From Bacillus sp. N13C7 (GTDB lineage: Bacteria > Bacillota > Bacilli > Bacillales > Bacillaceae): a stretch of 50,054 nucleotides of DNA. Location of the stretch: contig NZ_JALAMO010000007.1 in the NCBI RefSeq assembly GCF_026790065.1, positions 1 through 50,054 of the forward strand, in the 5' to 3' direction. Positions 19,397-27,779 of the stretch are shown here, piece by piece (position 1 is the first letter of the stretch; every line of letters begins with the position of its first letter). A program made the translations under genes and the position numbers. Below the pieces are notes generated by a model. It saw only the letters and a program-made list of their open reading frames with translations, was not told the origin of the DNA and did not search any database.

Positions 19397-19642
19397 ATGG
19401 TACAAAAGAGAAACCAATTTCTCCCTTACTCATTGCCGTTAATCGGTAAGGAAGAAATTCAGGAGGTTACAGAAACGCTTGAATCGGGATGGCTCTCCAA
19501 AGGCACGGAATTCGGGTTCCAGAAAGCGGATTTCCCGATCGCCATGAATGACTATAAACGGTCCCTGTCGATCCCGTTCTCTGACGAGGATGTACATGAT
19601 GTCATAAAAGCTGTGCAGGATATTGTAAAAGGGGCTGGTTAA
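19397..19642 (+). pseudogene. spsC: spsC remnant: aminotransferase with a large in-frame internal deletion
   Basis: Only 81 codons remain of a DegT/DnrJ/EryC1 aminotransferase that should be about 385-390 aa. Residues 1-36 (VQKRNQFLPYSLPLIGKEEI through ESGWLSKG) are the normal N terminus. Residues about 39-81 (GFQKADFPIAMNDYKRSL through VQDIVKGAG) are the normal C terminus. The join is near 19503-19512. The PLP-binding Lys and the whole cofactor domain are gone, so it cannot be an active enzyme. The frame is preserved, as are the ribosome site (AGGAGCG) and the coupling to spsD 2 bp downstream. A second small deletion removes about five residues of the LSLPLYPS motif near 64. Confidence 0.9.
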
Positions 19643-19644
19643 GG

Positions 19645-20514
19645 GTGTATACGGTCAAAGAAAATGTATCCAAAGAGGCGGTTGAGAAATTCCTTCAAAG
19701 CAGGAAGCAAACACTGGATGTTTCGTACCAATTTTCCCTTGGCCTTTTTGAAAGCAGCAGACTCCAAGGCATCTTGCTTTACGAAAATTCTCTGTGGGAA
19801 AGTCAGGTGCTTCATAAGAAAGTTATGAGCGTCAAACTACTTGCGGCAAACAGCACCGGGCAATTGAAGAGGCTGTTTCAAGCCTTTTATTCTGTACGCC
19901 AAATGGATGAAACTGATTTTATCTCTGTTCGTGTCCCGGCGGAAGATATCGGTGCCGCGCACGTGATACAGCAGCAGCCATACTCTTACTTTGTCGGCGG
20001 TTTGCTTAAGATGGCGAAGTACCCGTCTTTTTATGACAGAACACCGCCATTTTTCGAACTAGGCCCGACTGAGCCCGAAGACACAGAAGCGATATGTGAG
20101 CTGGCACGGGACTCGTTTGCAAAAAGCAAATATTATCAAGATCCTTATCTCAGCCGTGAAGCAGCAAACAAGATCTTTCAGGAGTGGACAAGAAACAATC
20201 TCAATGGAAGGGCGGCTGTCAATATTGCCGCTACGCACAACGGCGAGGTCATCGGCTATCTTCAAGGCCTGTCAAGAGGTGATGAATGTACTGTCGATTT
20301 GATGGCTGTAAAGCCGGAATTTGAAGGAAAACGTATCGCGTTTCATTTATTGGCGAATTTCATAGAACAACCGGAGACACAGAAGCATAAAACGGTAACA
20401 GCGGAAACGCAGCTTCATAATGTAAGAGCGATTCGCCTTTACGAAAGAATGGGATTCACCGCTGAACAGTCGTATTACGATTATCATATTTGGCCGGGCA
20501 GGAGAGCGAAATAA
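19645..20514 (+). CDS. spsD: SpsD, GNAT-family N-acetyltransferase
   Basis: A 289-aa protein with a C-terminal GNAT domain (about 140-285). Motif A is VDLMAVKPEFEGKRIAFHLL, and NVRAIRLYERMGF is the motif B region. It is expected to acetylate an amino sugar made by SpsC in the legionaminic-acid-type pathway. The GTG start follows AAGG, 2 bp after the spsC stop. The gene is complete although its presumed partners SpsC, SpsE, SpsF and SpsG are lost, so its native substrate may no longer be made. Confidence 0.92.
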   Translation: MYTVKENVSKEAVEKFLQSRKQTLDVSYQFSLGLFESSRLQGILLYENSLWESQVLHKKVMSVKLLAANSTGQLKRLFQAFYSVRQMDETDFISVRVPAEDIGAAHVIQQQPYSYFVGGLLKMAKYPSFYDRTPPFFELGPTEPEDTEAICELARDSFAKSKYYQDPYLSREAANKIFQEWTRNNLNGRAAVNIAATHNGEVIGYLQGLSRGDECTVDLMAVKPEFEGKRIAFHLLANFIEQPETQKHKTVTAETQLHNVRAIRLYERMGFTAEQSYYDYHIWPGRRAK

Positions 20515-20707
20515 TGAGCGTTTCAACTCTGGATTTAGGTTGCCTAGGCTTGAATGATCAGGCCTTTGATTTGATGAATAGAGCACGATGAAATTATTCT
20601 CTGGGAAATAAAACGCAAAAGGCCTAATCTGCTTTTGTTAGATGTTCTAGGCGCGCCCGCGTTAAGGAAAAGCTATTCTTCAAGATTTGTATGATCAAAA
20701 GGTATAA
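20514..20707 (+). pseudogene. Scar of spsE, spsF and spsG
   Basis: No intact gene lies between spsD and spsI. ATGAGCGTTTCAA at 20514-20526 looks like the spsE start (MAAFQ...) after loss of two bases. LNDQAFDLMNRA (20551-20588) resembles the early spsE segment LDQAFALIDAA. From 20581 the frame reads EHDEIILWEIKRKRPNLLLL and then DVLGAPALRK (to 20670), which resembles an internal segment of SpsG. At 20675-20707 another frame reads ILQDLYDQKV and stop, resembling the SpsG C terminus. Nothing of spsF is recognisable. About 2.5 kb of spsE, spsF and spsG coding sequence is missing, probably through more than one deletion. The parent sequences used for comparison are from memory. Confidence 0.75.
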
Positions 20708-20731
20708 AAATGCATGTAAGGAAGTGTTAAT

Positions 20732-21472
20732 GTGAAAGGTGTTATTTTAGCCGGTGGAAACGGCTCGCGCCTTATGCCCTTAACCAAGGCCGTTAACAAG
20801 CATTTGCTTCCGGTAGGCCCGTATCCGATGATTTACTGGTCGGTCATGAAGCTGGAGGAAGCCGGTATAAAAGATATTTTGCTCATCAGCCAAAAAGAGC
20901 ATATGCCGCAATTTTATAAACTGCTTGGGAACGGGGAAGAGCTTGGCGTTACAATCACTTATCAGGTTCAGCCAGCCGCATCGGGCATTTCGGATGGGCT
21001 GTCTTATGCAAAACGCTTTACGAAAAAAGAGCCTTTCATTTTATTATTAGGTGATAATATATTCGAAGATTTATTAAAGCCTTTTACGGAGCGCTTTGAA
21101 CAGCAGGGTAAAGGAGCAAAGGTGCTGCTGAAAGAAGTTGATGATCCGGAACGCTTTGGGATTGCTGAGATTGATGAGAAAAACAAGCGGATTCGTTCCA
21201 TTATCGAAAAGCCAGCACATCCGCCGACTAACCTTTGTGTAACCGGCATTTATATGTATGATGCGGAGGTATTTTCGTATATTGAACAAATATCACCGTC
21301 AAAGCGAGGTGAGCTGGAAATCACCGATGTGAATAATCTATACATCGAAAACAGCCAGCTTACGTATGATGTGTTATCAGGCTGGTGGGTAGATGCCGGA
21401 ACTCACGAGTCGCTTCATCTCGCCTCCCAGCTTGTACACAAGGCTTTACAGAAAGGACAGGACGAAAAGTGA
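20732..21472 (+). CDS. spsI: SpsI, glucose-1-phosphate thymidylyltransferase (RmlA type)
   Basis: A 246-aa nucleotidyltransferase making dTDP-glucose from dTTP and glucose-1-phosphate, the first step to dTDP-rhamnose. The signature [20 protein letters not shown] is at the N terminus; LGDNIFED (about 108-115) is the metal site, and [12 protein letters not shown] ends the catalytic core. It is shorter than typical RmlA (about 290 aa) because the C-terminal extension is absent. The GTG start follows AAGGAAGTG. Its stop overlaps the spsJ start, so the rhamnose genes are tightly coupled. Confidence 0.94.
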   Translation: MKGVILAGGNGSRLMPLTKAVNKHLLPVGPYPMIYWSVMKLEEAGIKDILLISQKEHMPQFYKLLGNGEELGVTITYQVQPAASGISDGLSYAKRFTKKEPFILLLGDNIFEDLLKPFTERFEQQGKGAKVLLKEVDDPERFGIAEIDEKNKRIRSIIEKPAHPPTNLCVTGIYMYDAEVFSYIEQISPSKRGELEITDVNNLYIENSQLTYDVLSGWWVDAGTHESLHLASQLVHKALQKGQDEK

Positions 21473-22419
21473 TGGCAAAATCATATTTAGTTACGGGCGG
21501 GGCCGGCTTCATCGGGCTCACGTTTACAAAGCTCATGCTGAAGGAAACGGATGCGCGCATTACCGTTTTAGATAAACTGACGTACGCAAGCCACCCGAAC
21601 GAAATGGAAAAATTAAAAGAAAACAGCCGATTTCGATTTATAAAAGGAGATATAAGCGTTCAGGAGGATATCGACCGGGCGTTTGATGAGACCTATGATG
21701 GCGTGATTCACTTTGCTGCGGAATCGCATGTGGACAGAAGCATTTCCCAAGCGGAGCCGTTTATCACCACAAATGTGATGGGGACATATCGTTTAGCTGA
21801 AGCGGTCTTGCAGGGAAAAGCCAAGAAGCTGATTCATATTTCAACAGACGAGGTGTACGGAGATTTAGAAGCGGATGATCCCGCGTTTACTGAAACGACG
21901 CCGCTTTCTCCTAATAACCCTTATTCAGCCAGCAAGGCAAGCTCTGATTTGCTCGTGTTATCGTATGTGAAAACCCACAAGCTCCCGGCCATTATTACAC
22001 GATGCAGCAACAACTACGGCCCTTATCAGCACAGCGAAAAAATGATTCCCACGATTATCCGCCATGCGAAGCAAGGGCTTCCGGTTCCGCTGTACGGCGA
22101 CGGTCTTCAGGTCAGAGACTGGCTGTTTGCGGAGGATCATTGCCGCGCCATCAAGCTGATTTTAGAAAAAGGAACTGACGGCGAGGTGTATAACATCGGC
22201 GGCGGAAATGAACGCACGAATAAAGAGCTGGCGAGCATCATTATGAAGCATCTGGGCTGTGAGGAATTGTTCGCCCATGTGGAAGACCGAAAAGGGCATG
22301 ACCGGCGTTATGCGATCAATGCATCAAAGCTGAAAAACGAACTGGGCTGGCAGCAGGAAGTGCCGTTTGAAGAAGGCATTGTGCGTACGATTCGCTGGTA
22401 TACAAACAATGACCGATGA
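21472..22419 (+). CDS. spsJ: SpsJ, dTDP-glucose 4,6-dehydratase (RmlB type)
   Basis: Extended short-chain dehydrogenase, 315 aa. NAD-binding GGAGFIG is at residues 9-15, [11 protein letters not shown] near 80, the ISTDEVYGD active-site segment near 125, and YxxxK in YSASKASS near 150. It converts dTDP-glucose to dTDP-4-keto-6-deoxyglucose. The ATG overlaps the spsI stop (TGATG); a GTG one codon upstream is the alternative. The gene is intact. Confidence 0.95.
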   Translation: MAKSYLVTGGAGFIGLTFTKLMLKETDARITVLDKLTYASHPNEMEKLKENSRFRFIKGDISVQEDIDRAFDETYDGVIHFAAESHVDRSISQAEPFITTNVMGTYRLAEAVLQGKAKKLIHISTDEVYGDLEADDPAFTETTPLSPNNPYSASKASSDLLVLSYVKTHKLPAIITRCSNNYGPYQHSEKMIPTIIRHAKQGLPVPLYGDGLQVRDWLFAEDHCRAIKLILEKGTDGEVYNIGGGNERTNKELASIIMKHLGCEELFAHVEDRKGHDRRYAINASKLKNELGWQQEVPFEEGIVRTIRWYTNNDR

Positions 22420-22432
22420 GAAGGTGATCCGA

Positions 22433-23284
22433 TTGACAAAGGTTTTGGTGACTGGTGCAGGAGGACAGCTTGGCCTGGAACTGTGCCGCCAGCTGAAGCA
22501 AGCGGGATATGAGGTTATTGCGTTAACAAAGAAGATGATGAACATCGCTGACCAGCGCTCCGTAAGGCATTCGTTTGGCCATTATCAGCCGGATATCGTG
22601 GTCAATACTGCTGCGTTTACGTCGGTTGACAAATGCGAGGAGGAACTTGATAAAGCCTATTTGATTAACGGAATCGGCGCTTATTATACAGCGCTTGAGG
22701 CAGCCCGCATCGGAGCTCAATATGTTCATATCAGCACGGACTATGTATTCGACGGGAAAGGAACCCAGCCATACAGGGAAGACGATCCCCTCGATCCGAA
22801 CACCATCTACGGCAAGAGCAAAAAGCTCGGAGAAGAACTGATTCGATTAGCGACAAAAGACAGTACGATCATCAGAACATCGTGGGTGTACGGACATGGC
22901 GGCAGCAATTTTGTTCATACCATGCTGAAGCTTGCTGAGACAAAACAAGAGCTTCGGGTTGTTAGCGATCAAATTGGTTCGCCGACGTATACGAAGGATT
23001 TAGCAGAAGCGGTTATCAAGCTGTTTAGCCATCCGCCGGGCATCTATCATGTCAGTAATTCAGGCATATGCAGCTGGTATGAGTTTGCAAAGGCAATTAT
23101 GGAAGAAAGCGGGCTGGAAACAGCCATTTTGCCTGTCACAACAGAAGAATACGGGAACAAAACGCCCCGTCCGGCTTACTCTGTACTGAGCCATCAGGCC
23201 ATTGAAGAAGCCGGCATTCGCCCCCGCCATTGGCGGGAAGCGCTACGGGAGTATTTGCACGAAAGGAGCAGTGCTCGTGATTGA
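22433..23284 (+). CDS. spsK: SpsK, dTDP-4-dehydrorhamnose reductase (RmlD type)
   Basis: A 283-aa SDR making dTDP-L-rhamnose in the last pathway step. GAGGQLG lies near 8-14, the HISTDYVFDG segment near 100, and YxxxK in YGKSK near 125. The TTG start at 22433 follows GAGAAGGTG; the frame extends 22 codons upstream into spsJ without a ribosome site. It overlaps the start of spsL by 8 bp. Confidence 0.95.
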   Translation: MTKVLVTGAGGQLGLELCRQLKQAGYEVIALTKKMMNIADQRSVRHSFGHYQPDIVVNTAAFTSVDKCEEELDKAYLINGIGAYYTALEAARIGAQYVHISTDYVFDGKGTQPYREDDPLDPNTIYGKSKKLGEELIRLATKDSTIIRTSWVYGHGGSNFVHTMLKLAETKQELRVVSDQIGSPTYTKDLAEAVIKLFSHPPGIYHVSNSGICSWYEFAKAIMEESGLETAILPVTTEEYGNKTPRPAYSVLSHQAIEEAGIRPRHWREALREYLHERSSARD

Positions 23285-23732
23285 TGGAGTCAAGGTAAAA
23301 AAATTGACGAAGCATAGCGATGACAGAGGCTTTTTTGCTGAGCTGGTCCGGGATGATGAGAATCTTCTTGAGCGTTTCGGGCAGGCCTCTTGGTCGAAAA
23401 GCTATCCGGGTGTGATTAAAGCATTTCATTATCATGAGAAGCAGGATGATCTGTGGTTCTTTCCAACCGGCCACGCCCAGGTTGTCCTATATGATCTTCG
23501 AGAGGGCTCAAAGACAAAAGGAGAAACGGACGTCTATTATATGGGCGAGGACAACCCGATGCTGTTATTGATCCCAAAGGGGGTGGCCCACGGATACAGA
23601 GTGCTGGGAGAGACGCCGCTGACGATTATCTACTTCACCACCATGTCGTATAACCCGGATCAGCCTGATGAAAAAAGAATCCCGTGGAATGATGAGAAAA
23701 TCGGTTTCAACTGGAACACTGAATTTAGATAA
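23277..23732 (+). CDS. spsL: SpsL, dTDP-4-dehydrorhamnose 3,5-epimerase family (RmlC-like)
   Basis: A 151-aa cupin-fold epimerase-like protein. The GTG at 23277 is preferred because AAAGGAG lies about 8 bp upstream; the GTG at 23271 would be too close. Family segments KAFHYHEKQDDLWFFPTGHA and IPKGVAHGYRVL are visible. It is shorter than typical RmlC (about 180 aa). It is the last gene of the sps operon, followed by a terminator. Confidence 0.92.
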   Translation: MIDGVKVKKLTKHSDDRGFFAELVRDDENLLERFGQASWSKSYPGVIKAFHYHEKQDDLWFFPTGHAQVVLYDLREGSKTKGETDVYYMGEDNPMLLLIPKGVAHGYRVLGETPLTIIYFTTMSYNPDQPDEKRIPWNDEKIGFNWNTEFR

Positions 23733-23750
23733 TAATAGGCACGTGATCAA

Positions 23751-23781
23751 TCGAAGAGCAGAGGCATCTTCGACTTTTTTT
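23751..23781 (+). terminator. Terminator of the sps operon
   Basis: Stem TCGAAGA/TCTTCGA with a 9-nt loop and a T run. Confidence 0.8.
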
Positions 23782-23973
23782 GCCCTTTTTTAAAATAGGA
23801 TAAAAGAAATAAATCGACAGGTATAAGTTACTAGAAAAAGAGAGAGAAATCGTCCATTTGAACCTTGTATAAACAGGAAGGAATTCTCAAAGAAATTCCA
23901 GTGTTAATATTCCTCAAAAAGCATTTACTTCCAAGGGAAATGATGATAGATTAATTTTTAAGAAAAAGAATTG

Positions 23974-23989
23974 GTAATTCGCGAATTAC
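23974..23989. promoter_or_regulatory. Perfect 16-bp palindrome upstream of yweA
   Basis: GTAATTCGCGAATTAC, about 22 bp after the candidate yweA -10 and 67 bp before the ATG. This is the position of a repressor operator; the binding protein is not known. Confidence 0.45.
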
Positions 23990-24056
23990 GAAAAAACGCT
24001 TTTTCTGCAGAGGACGCTCTGGCCAACATTAAACAATCAATTGAGGGGGAAATGTC

Positions 24057-24521
24057 ATGTTAAAAAGAACTTCATTCGTATCTTCATTATTAATCAGTTC
24101 AGCTGTCTTACTATCAATCTTGCTTCCTTCAGGCCAAGCTCATGCACAGTCTGCATCAATCGAGGCAAAAACGATTAACAACACAAAAGAGTGGACTACT
24201 TCTGATATTGAAGTGACATATAAACCAAATGCGGTGCTTTCTCTCGGCGCGATAGAATTTCAATTTCCTGACGGGTTCCATGCAACAACAAGAGATTCAG
24301 TGAATGGAAGAACGCTGAAAGAAACACAGATTTTAAATGATGGAAAAACAGTTAGACTCCCGCTTACACTTGATTTGTTAGGCGCATCCGAATTTGACCT
24401 CGTCATGGTGCGCAAAACCCTTCCGCGCGCAGGCACTTACACGATTAAAGGCGATGTGGTAAACGGTTTGGGAATCGGCAGTCTTTATGCTGAAACGCAG
24501 CTGGTGATTGACCCTCGTTAA
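24057..24521 (+). CDS. yweA: YweA, secreted BslA-like (biofilm hydrophobin) protein
   Basis: A 154-aa exported protein. The signal peptide covers about residues 1-30 (KRTSFVSSLLISSAVLLSIL, ending AHA). The mature part is an immunoglobulin-like domain matching BslA: TSDIEVTYKPNAVLSLGAIE, then FQFPDGFHATT, LPLTLDLLGASEFDL and LPRAGTYTIKG. BslA forms the water-repellent biofilm coat. YweA is known as a paralogue with weaker surface activity. It lacks a C-terminal Cys pair such as BslA's CGC tail and ends in VIDPR. The ATG follows GAGGGGG. Confidence 0.92.
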   Translation: MLKRTSFVSSLLISSAVLLSILLPSGQAHAQSASIEAKTINNTKEWTTSDIEVTYKPNAVLSLGAIEFQFPDGFHATTRDSVNGRTLKETQILNDGKTVRLPLTLDLLGASEFDLVMVRKTLPRAGTYTIKGDVVNGLGIGSLYAETQLVIDPR

Positions 24522-24536
24522 TGAATAGATTAGATC

Positions 24537-24567
24537 AGAGACTGAGATGTTTTCAGTCTCTTTTTTT
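24537..24567 (+). terminator. Terminator after yweA
   Basis: Stem AGAGACTGA/TCAGTCTCT with a T run; lies just before the rocG promoter. Confidence 0.9.
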
Positions 24568-24581
24568 GTTGATGAAAAAAC

Positions 24582-24597
24582 TGGTACGAATCTTGCA
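24582..24597 (+). promoter_or_regulatory. Sigma-L (-24/-12) promoter of rocG
   Basis: TGGTAC-N5-TTGCA matches the sigma-54 type consensus TGGCAC-N5-TTGCA closely. It lies about 100 bp upstream of rocG. In B. subtilis this promoter depends on RocR bound downstream of the gene. Confidence 0.9.
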
Positions 24598-24646
24598 TGA
24601 TGGTAAGGGTGAATCCACTGAAGAAAGGAATTGGCCGGCTGAATTT

Positions 24647-24660
24647 TTGAAGCGCTTACA
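24647..24660 (+). promoter_or_regulatory. cre (CcpA site) in the rocG leader
   Basis: TTGAAGCGCTTACA matches TGNAANCGNTNNCA at all fixed positions but one. It lies about 40 bp downstream of the expected start point, agreeing with the known CcpA roadblock of rocG. Confidence 0.8.
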
Positions 24661-24695
24661 TATTCAAGCGGCCAAAAAACAATGAGGTGAAAAAG

Positions 24696-25970
24696 ATGTC
24701 AGCAAAGCAAGTCGCGAAAGATGAGGAAAAAGAAGCTCTTAACTTATTTTTGTCTACCCAAACCATCATTAAGGAAGCCCTTCGGAAGCTGGGCTATTCG
24801 AGTGATATGTATGAACTCATGAAAGAGCCGCAGAGAATGCTCACAGTCCGCATACCAGTCAAAATGGATAACGGCAGTGTCAAAGTGTTCACAGGCTACC
24901 GGTCGCAGCACAATGATGCGGTCGGTCCGACAAAGGGAGGCGTGCGTTTCCATCCTGAAGTCAATGAAGAAGAAGTAAAGGCATTATCCATTTGGATGAC
25001 GCTTAAGTGCGGGATTGCCAATCTTCCTTACGGCGGCGGAAAGGGCGGTATTATTTGTGATCCTCGGACCATGTCATTCGGAGAACTGGAAAGGCTGAGC
25101 AGAGGGTATGTCCGTGCCATCAGCCAGATCGTCGGCCCGACAAAGGATATTCCGGCTCCTGATGTGTACACCAACTCGCAAATTATGGCGTGGATGATGG
25201 ATGAGTATAGCCGGCTGCGTGAATTCGATTCTCCTGGCTTTATCACAGGAAAACCGCTCGTTTTAGGCGGATCGCAAGGCCGGGAAACGGCCACGGCACA
25301 AGGTGTCACGATTTGTATTGAAGAGGCGGTTAAGAAAAAAGGGATCAAGCTGCAAAACGCGCGCATCATCATACAGGGCTTTGGAAACGCGGGAAGCTTT
25401 CTGGCCAAATTCATGCATGATGCCGGCGCGAAAGTGATCGGAATCTCGGATGCCCATGGCGCGCTTTACAACCCGGACGGCCTTGATATCCCTTATTTGC
25501 TCGATAAACGGGACAGCTTCGGCATGGTTACCAACTTATTCACTGACGTCATCACAAATGAGGAGCTGCTTGAAAAGGATTGCGATATTTTAGTGCCGGC
25601 CGCGATCGCCAATCAAATCACAGCCAAAAACGCACACAATATTCAGGCATCAATCGTCGTTGAAGCGGCGAACGGCCCGACAACCATTGATGCCACTAAG
25701 ATCCTGAACGAAAGAGGCGTGCTTCTCGTGCCTGATATTCTGGCAAGTGCCGGCGGCGTCACGGTTTCTTATTTTGAATGGGTGCAAAACAACCAAGGAT
25801 ACTATTGGTCAGAAGAAGAGGTTGCAGAAAAACTGAGAAAGGTCATGGTCAATTCGTTCGAAACGATTTATCAGACAGCGGCAACACATAAAGTGGATAT
25901 GCGCTTGGCGGCTTACATGACGGGCATCAGAAAATCGGCAGAAGCATCGCGATTCCGCGGATGGGTGTAA
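24696..25970 (+). CDS. rocG: RocG, catabolic NAD-dependent glutamate dehydrogenase
   Basis: A 424-aa enzyme that deaminates glutamate to 2-oxoglutarate in arginine, ornithine and proline catabolism. Visible: GGVRFHPEV, the catalytic Lys region KCGIANLPYGGGKGGI near 105-120, PAPDV with catalytic Asp, the Rossmann motif GFGNAGSF near 229, and VEAANGPTT. The ATG at 24696 follows GAGGTGA; a GTG three codons upstream is less likely. It stands alone between a terminator and the rocABC control region. In 168 RocG also restrains the regulator GltC. Confidence 0.97.
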   Translation: MSAKQVAKDEEKEALNLFLSTQTIIKEALRKLGYSSDMYELMKEPQRMLTVRIPVKMDNGSVKVFTGYRSQHNDAVGPTKGGVRFHPEVNEEEVKALSIWMTLKCGIANLPYGGGKGGIICDPRTMSFGELERLSRGYVRAISQIVGPTKDIPAPDVYTNSQIMAWMMDEYSRLREFDSPGFITGKPLVLGGSQGRETATAQGVTICIEEAVKKKGIKLQNARIIIQGFGNAGSFLAKFMHDAGAKVIGISDAHGALYNPDGLDIPYLLDKRDSFGMVTNLFTDVITNEELLEKDCDILVPAAIANQITAKNAHNIQASIVVEAANGPTTIDATKILNERGVLLVPDILASAGGVTVSYFEWVQNNQGYYWSEEEVAEKLRKVMVNSFETIYQTAATHKVDMRLAAYMTGIRKSAEASRFRGWV

Positions 25971-25975
25971 ATTCG

Positions 25976-25995
25976 GAGGGGGGAGATATCCCCTC
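25976..25995 (+). terminator. Possible hairpin at the end of rocG
   Basis: GAGGGG/CCCCTC stem directly after the stop codon. No T run follows, so it may stabilise the mRNA or be a weak terminator. Confidence 0.4.
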
Positions 25996-25998
25996 TGT

Positions 25999-26059
25999 CG
26001 CAAAATAATTTTGCGTTTATCTTTTGCGAGAAAAGGAAAATCTGCAAAAAATATTTGCA
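25999..26059 (+). promoter_or_regulatory. RocR-type upstream activating dyads
   Basis: Two 17-bp inverted repeats: CGCAAAATAATTTTGCG (25999-26015, perfect) and TGCAAAAAATATTTGCA (26043-26059, 6-bp arms). They lie about 130 and 90 bp upstream of the rocA -24 box and just after rocG. This fits the shared RocR enhancer, which acts upstream of rocABC and downstream for rocG. Confidence 0.85.
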
Positions 26060-26147
26060 TTCCGTAACTAGAAAAAGAGAAAGATGTTCTTCTTTCAGAC
26101 AAATTTCTGTACATTTCAACAAGTTTTTTCAGGAAGAGACAATATTT

Positions 26148-26163
26148 TGGCATGATTTTTGCA
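26148..26163 (+). promoter_or_regulatory. Sigma-L (-24/-12) promoter of rocABC
   Basis: TGGCAT-N5-TTGCA, a close match to the sigma-54 type consensus, with two RocR-type dyads upstream. Confidence 0.92.
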
Positions 26164-26218
26164 TTTTTATTCATGCGAAAACATATATCATATTTTCATG
26201 ACATGAGGGGGACTACAT

Positions 26219-27766
26219 ATGACAGTTTCATATGCGCACGAACCATTTACTGATTTTACGGAAGCGAAGAATAAAAAAGCATTTCAAGAGTCATTGGCAT
26301 TTGTAAACACACAGCTCGGCAAGCATTATCCGCTTGTCATAAATGGAGAAAAAATCGAAACGGACCGCAAAATTGTTTCCATTAACCCGGCTAATAAAGA
26401 AGAATCGATTGGGTACGCGTCTACTGCGGATCAAGAGCTTGCAGAAAAAGCGATGCAAGCCGCATTGCAGGCTTTTGAATCATGGAAAAAACAAAGACCG
26501 GAGCACCGTGCGAATATTCTCTTTAAAGCAGCGGCGATTTTGCGCAGAAGAAAGCATGAGTTTTCAAGCTATCTTGTGAAGGAAGCGGGAAAACCTTGGA
26601 AGGAAGCAGATGCGGACACAGCTGAAGCGATAGACTTTTTGGAGTTCTACGCGCGCCAAATGTTAAATCTCAAGGAAGGGGCTCCCGTGAAGAGCCGTGC
26701 TGGCGAGTTCAATCAATACCATTACGAAGCGCTTGGCGTCGGCATTGTCATTTCTCCATTTAATTTCCCGCTAGCGATTATGGCAGGAACAGCGGCGGCA
26801 GCCATTGTGACAGGTAATACAATTCTCTTAAAACCGGCTGATGCGGCGCCTGTCGTAGCTGCAAAATTTGTCGAGGTCATGGAGGAAGCGGGCCTGCCAA
26901 ACGGCGTTCTCAATTACATCCCGGGAGATGGAGCGGAAATCGGTGATTTCTTAGTGGAGCATCCGAAAACACGGTTTGTTTCATTTACAGGTTCCCGTGC
27001 AGTCGGCTGCCGGATTTATGAGCGAGCCGCTAAAGTGCAGCCGGGCCAAAAATGGCTCAAACGGGTGATTGCCGAGATGGGCGGAAAAGACACGGTGCTT
27101 GTCGACAAGGACGCCGATCTTGACCTTGCTGCATCCTCTATCGTGTATTCAGCGTTTGGATATTCAGGTCAGAAGTGTTCAGCAGGCTCCCGTGCAGTCA
27201 TCCATCAGGATGTCTATGATGAAGTGGTGGAAAAAGCGGTGGAGCTGACGAAAACGCTGGCTGTCGGCAATCCGGAAGATCCTGATACGTATATGGGGCC
27301 CGTGATCCATGAAGCGTCCTATAACAAAGTCATGAAATACATTGAAATCGGCAAATCTGAAGGCAAGCTGTTGGCCGGCGGCGAAGGCGATGACTCAAAA
27401 GGCTACTTTATTCAGCCGACGATTTTTGCAGATGTTGATGAAAATGCACGCCTGATGCAGGAAGAAATTTTCGGCCCAGTTGTTGCAATCTGCAAAGCGC
27501 GTGATTTCGATCATATGCTGGAGATTGCCAATAACACGGAATACGGATTAACAGGTGCGCTGCTGACGAAAAACCGAGCGCACATTGAACGGGCGCGCGA
27601 GGATTTCCATGTCGGAAACCTATACTTTAACAGAGGCTGTACCGGAGCGATTGTTGGCTATCAGCCGTTCGGCGGTTTTAATATGTCCGGAACAGACTCA
27701 AAAGCAGGCGGCCCGGATTATTTAATCCTTCATATGCAGGCCAAAACAACGTCCGAAGCGTTTTGA
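26219..27766 (+). CDS. rocA: RocA, delta-1-pyrroline-5-carboxylate dehydrogenase
   Basis: A 515-aa aldehyde dehydrogenase that oxidises glutamate semialdehyde/P5C to glutamate. Catalytic Cys320 is in [12 protein letters not shown] and Glu286 in IAEMGGKD; the EEIFGPVV and [12 protein letters not shown] motifs are present. The ATG follows GAGGGGG. It is the first gene of rocABC, and its product feeds RocG. The length and the TFTGS-like region (SFTGSRAVG) are normal. Confidence 0.97.
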   Translation: MTVSYAHEPFTDFTEAKNKKAFQESLAFVNTQLGKHYPLVINGEKIETDRKIVSINPANKEESIGYASTADQELAEKAMQAALQAFESWKKQRPEHRANILFKAAAILRRRKHEFSSYLVKEAGKPWKEADADTAEAIDFLEFYARQMLNLKEGAPVKSRAGEFNQYHYEALGVGIVISPFNFPLAIMAGTAAAAIVTGNTILLKPADAAPVVAAKFVEVMEEAGLPNGVLNYIPGDGAEIGDFLVEHPKTRFVSFTGSRAVGCRIYERAAKVQPGQKWLKRVIAEMGGKDTVLVDKDADLDLAASSIVYSAFGYSGQKCSAGSRAVIHQDVYDEVVEKAVELTKTLAVGNPEDPDTYMGPVIHEASYNKVMKYIEIGKSEGKLLAGGEGDDSKGYFIQPTIFADVDENARLMQEEIFGPVVAICKARDFDHMLEIANNTEYGLTGALLTKNRAHIERAREDFHVGNLYFNRGCTGAIVGYQPFGGFNMSGTDSKAGGPDYLILHMQAKTTSEAF

Positions 27767-27779
27767 TTTGAGAGAAATA

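Larger units (their letters stand above)
23733..24056. other. spsL–yweA intergenic region
   Basis: A 324-bp spacer. It contains the sps terminator, a candidate yweA promoter (-35 TTTACT 23924-23929, 17-bp spacer, -10 TAGATT 23947-23952) and a 16-bp perfect palindrome just downstream of that -10. No other coding potential is seen. Confidence 0.6.

Noticed and set aside
19397..19642. Annotating the spsC stub as a genuine small gene
   Set aside because: Both ends match one large aminotransferase and the middle is absent, so a deletion derivative is the simpler explanation.
20650..20661. GC-rich GCGCGCC palindromic stretch in the sps scar
   Set aside because: Short, no flanking repeats or target-site duplication, and it lies within the SpsG-like fragment; no sign of a mobile element.
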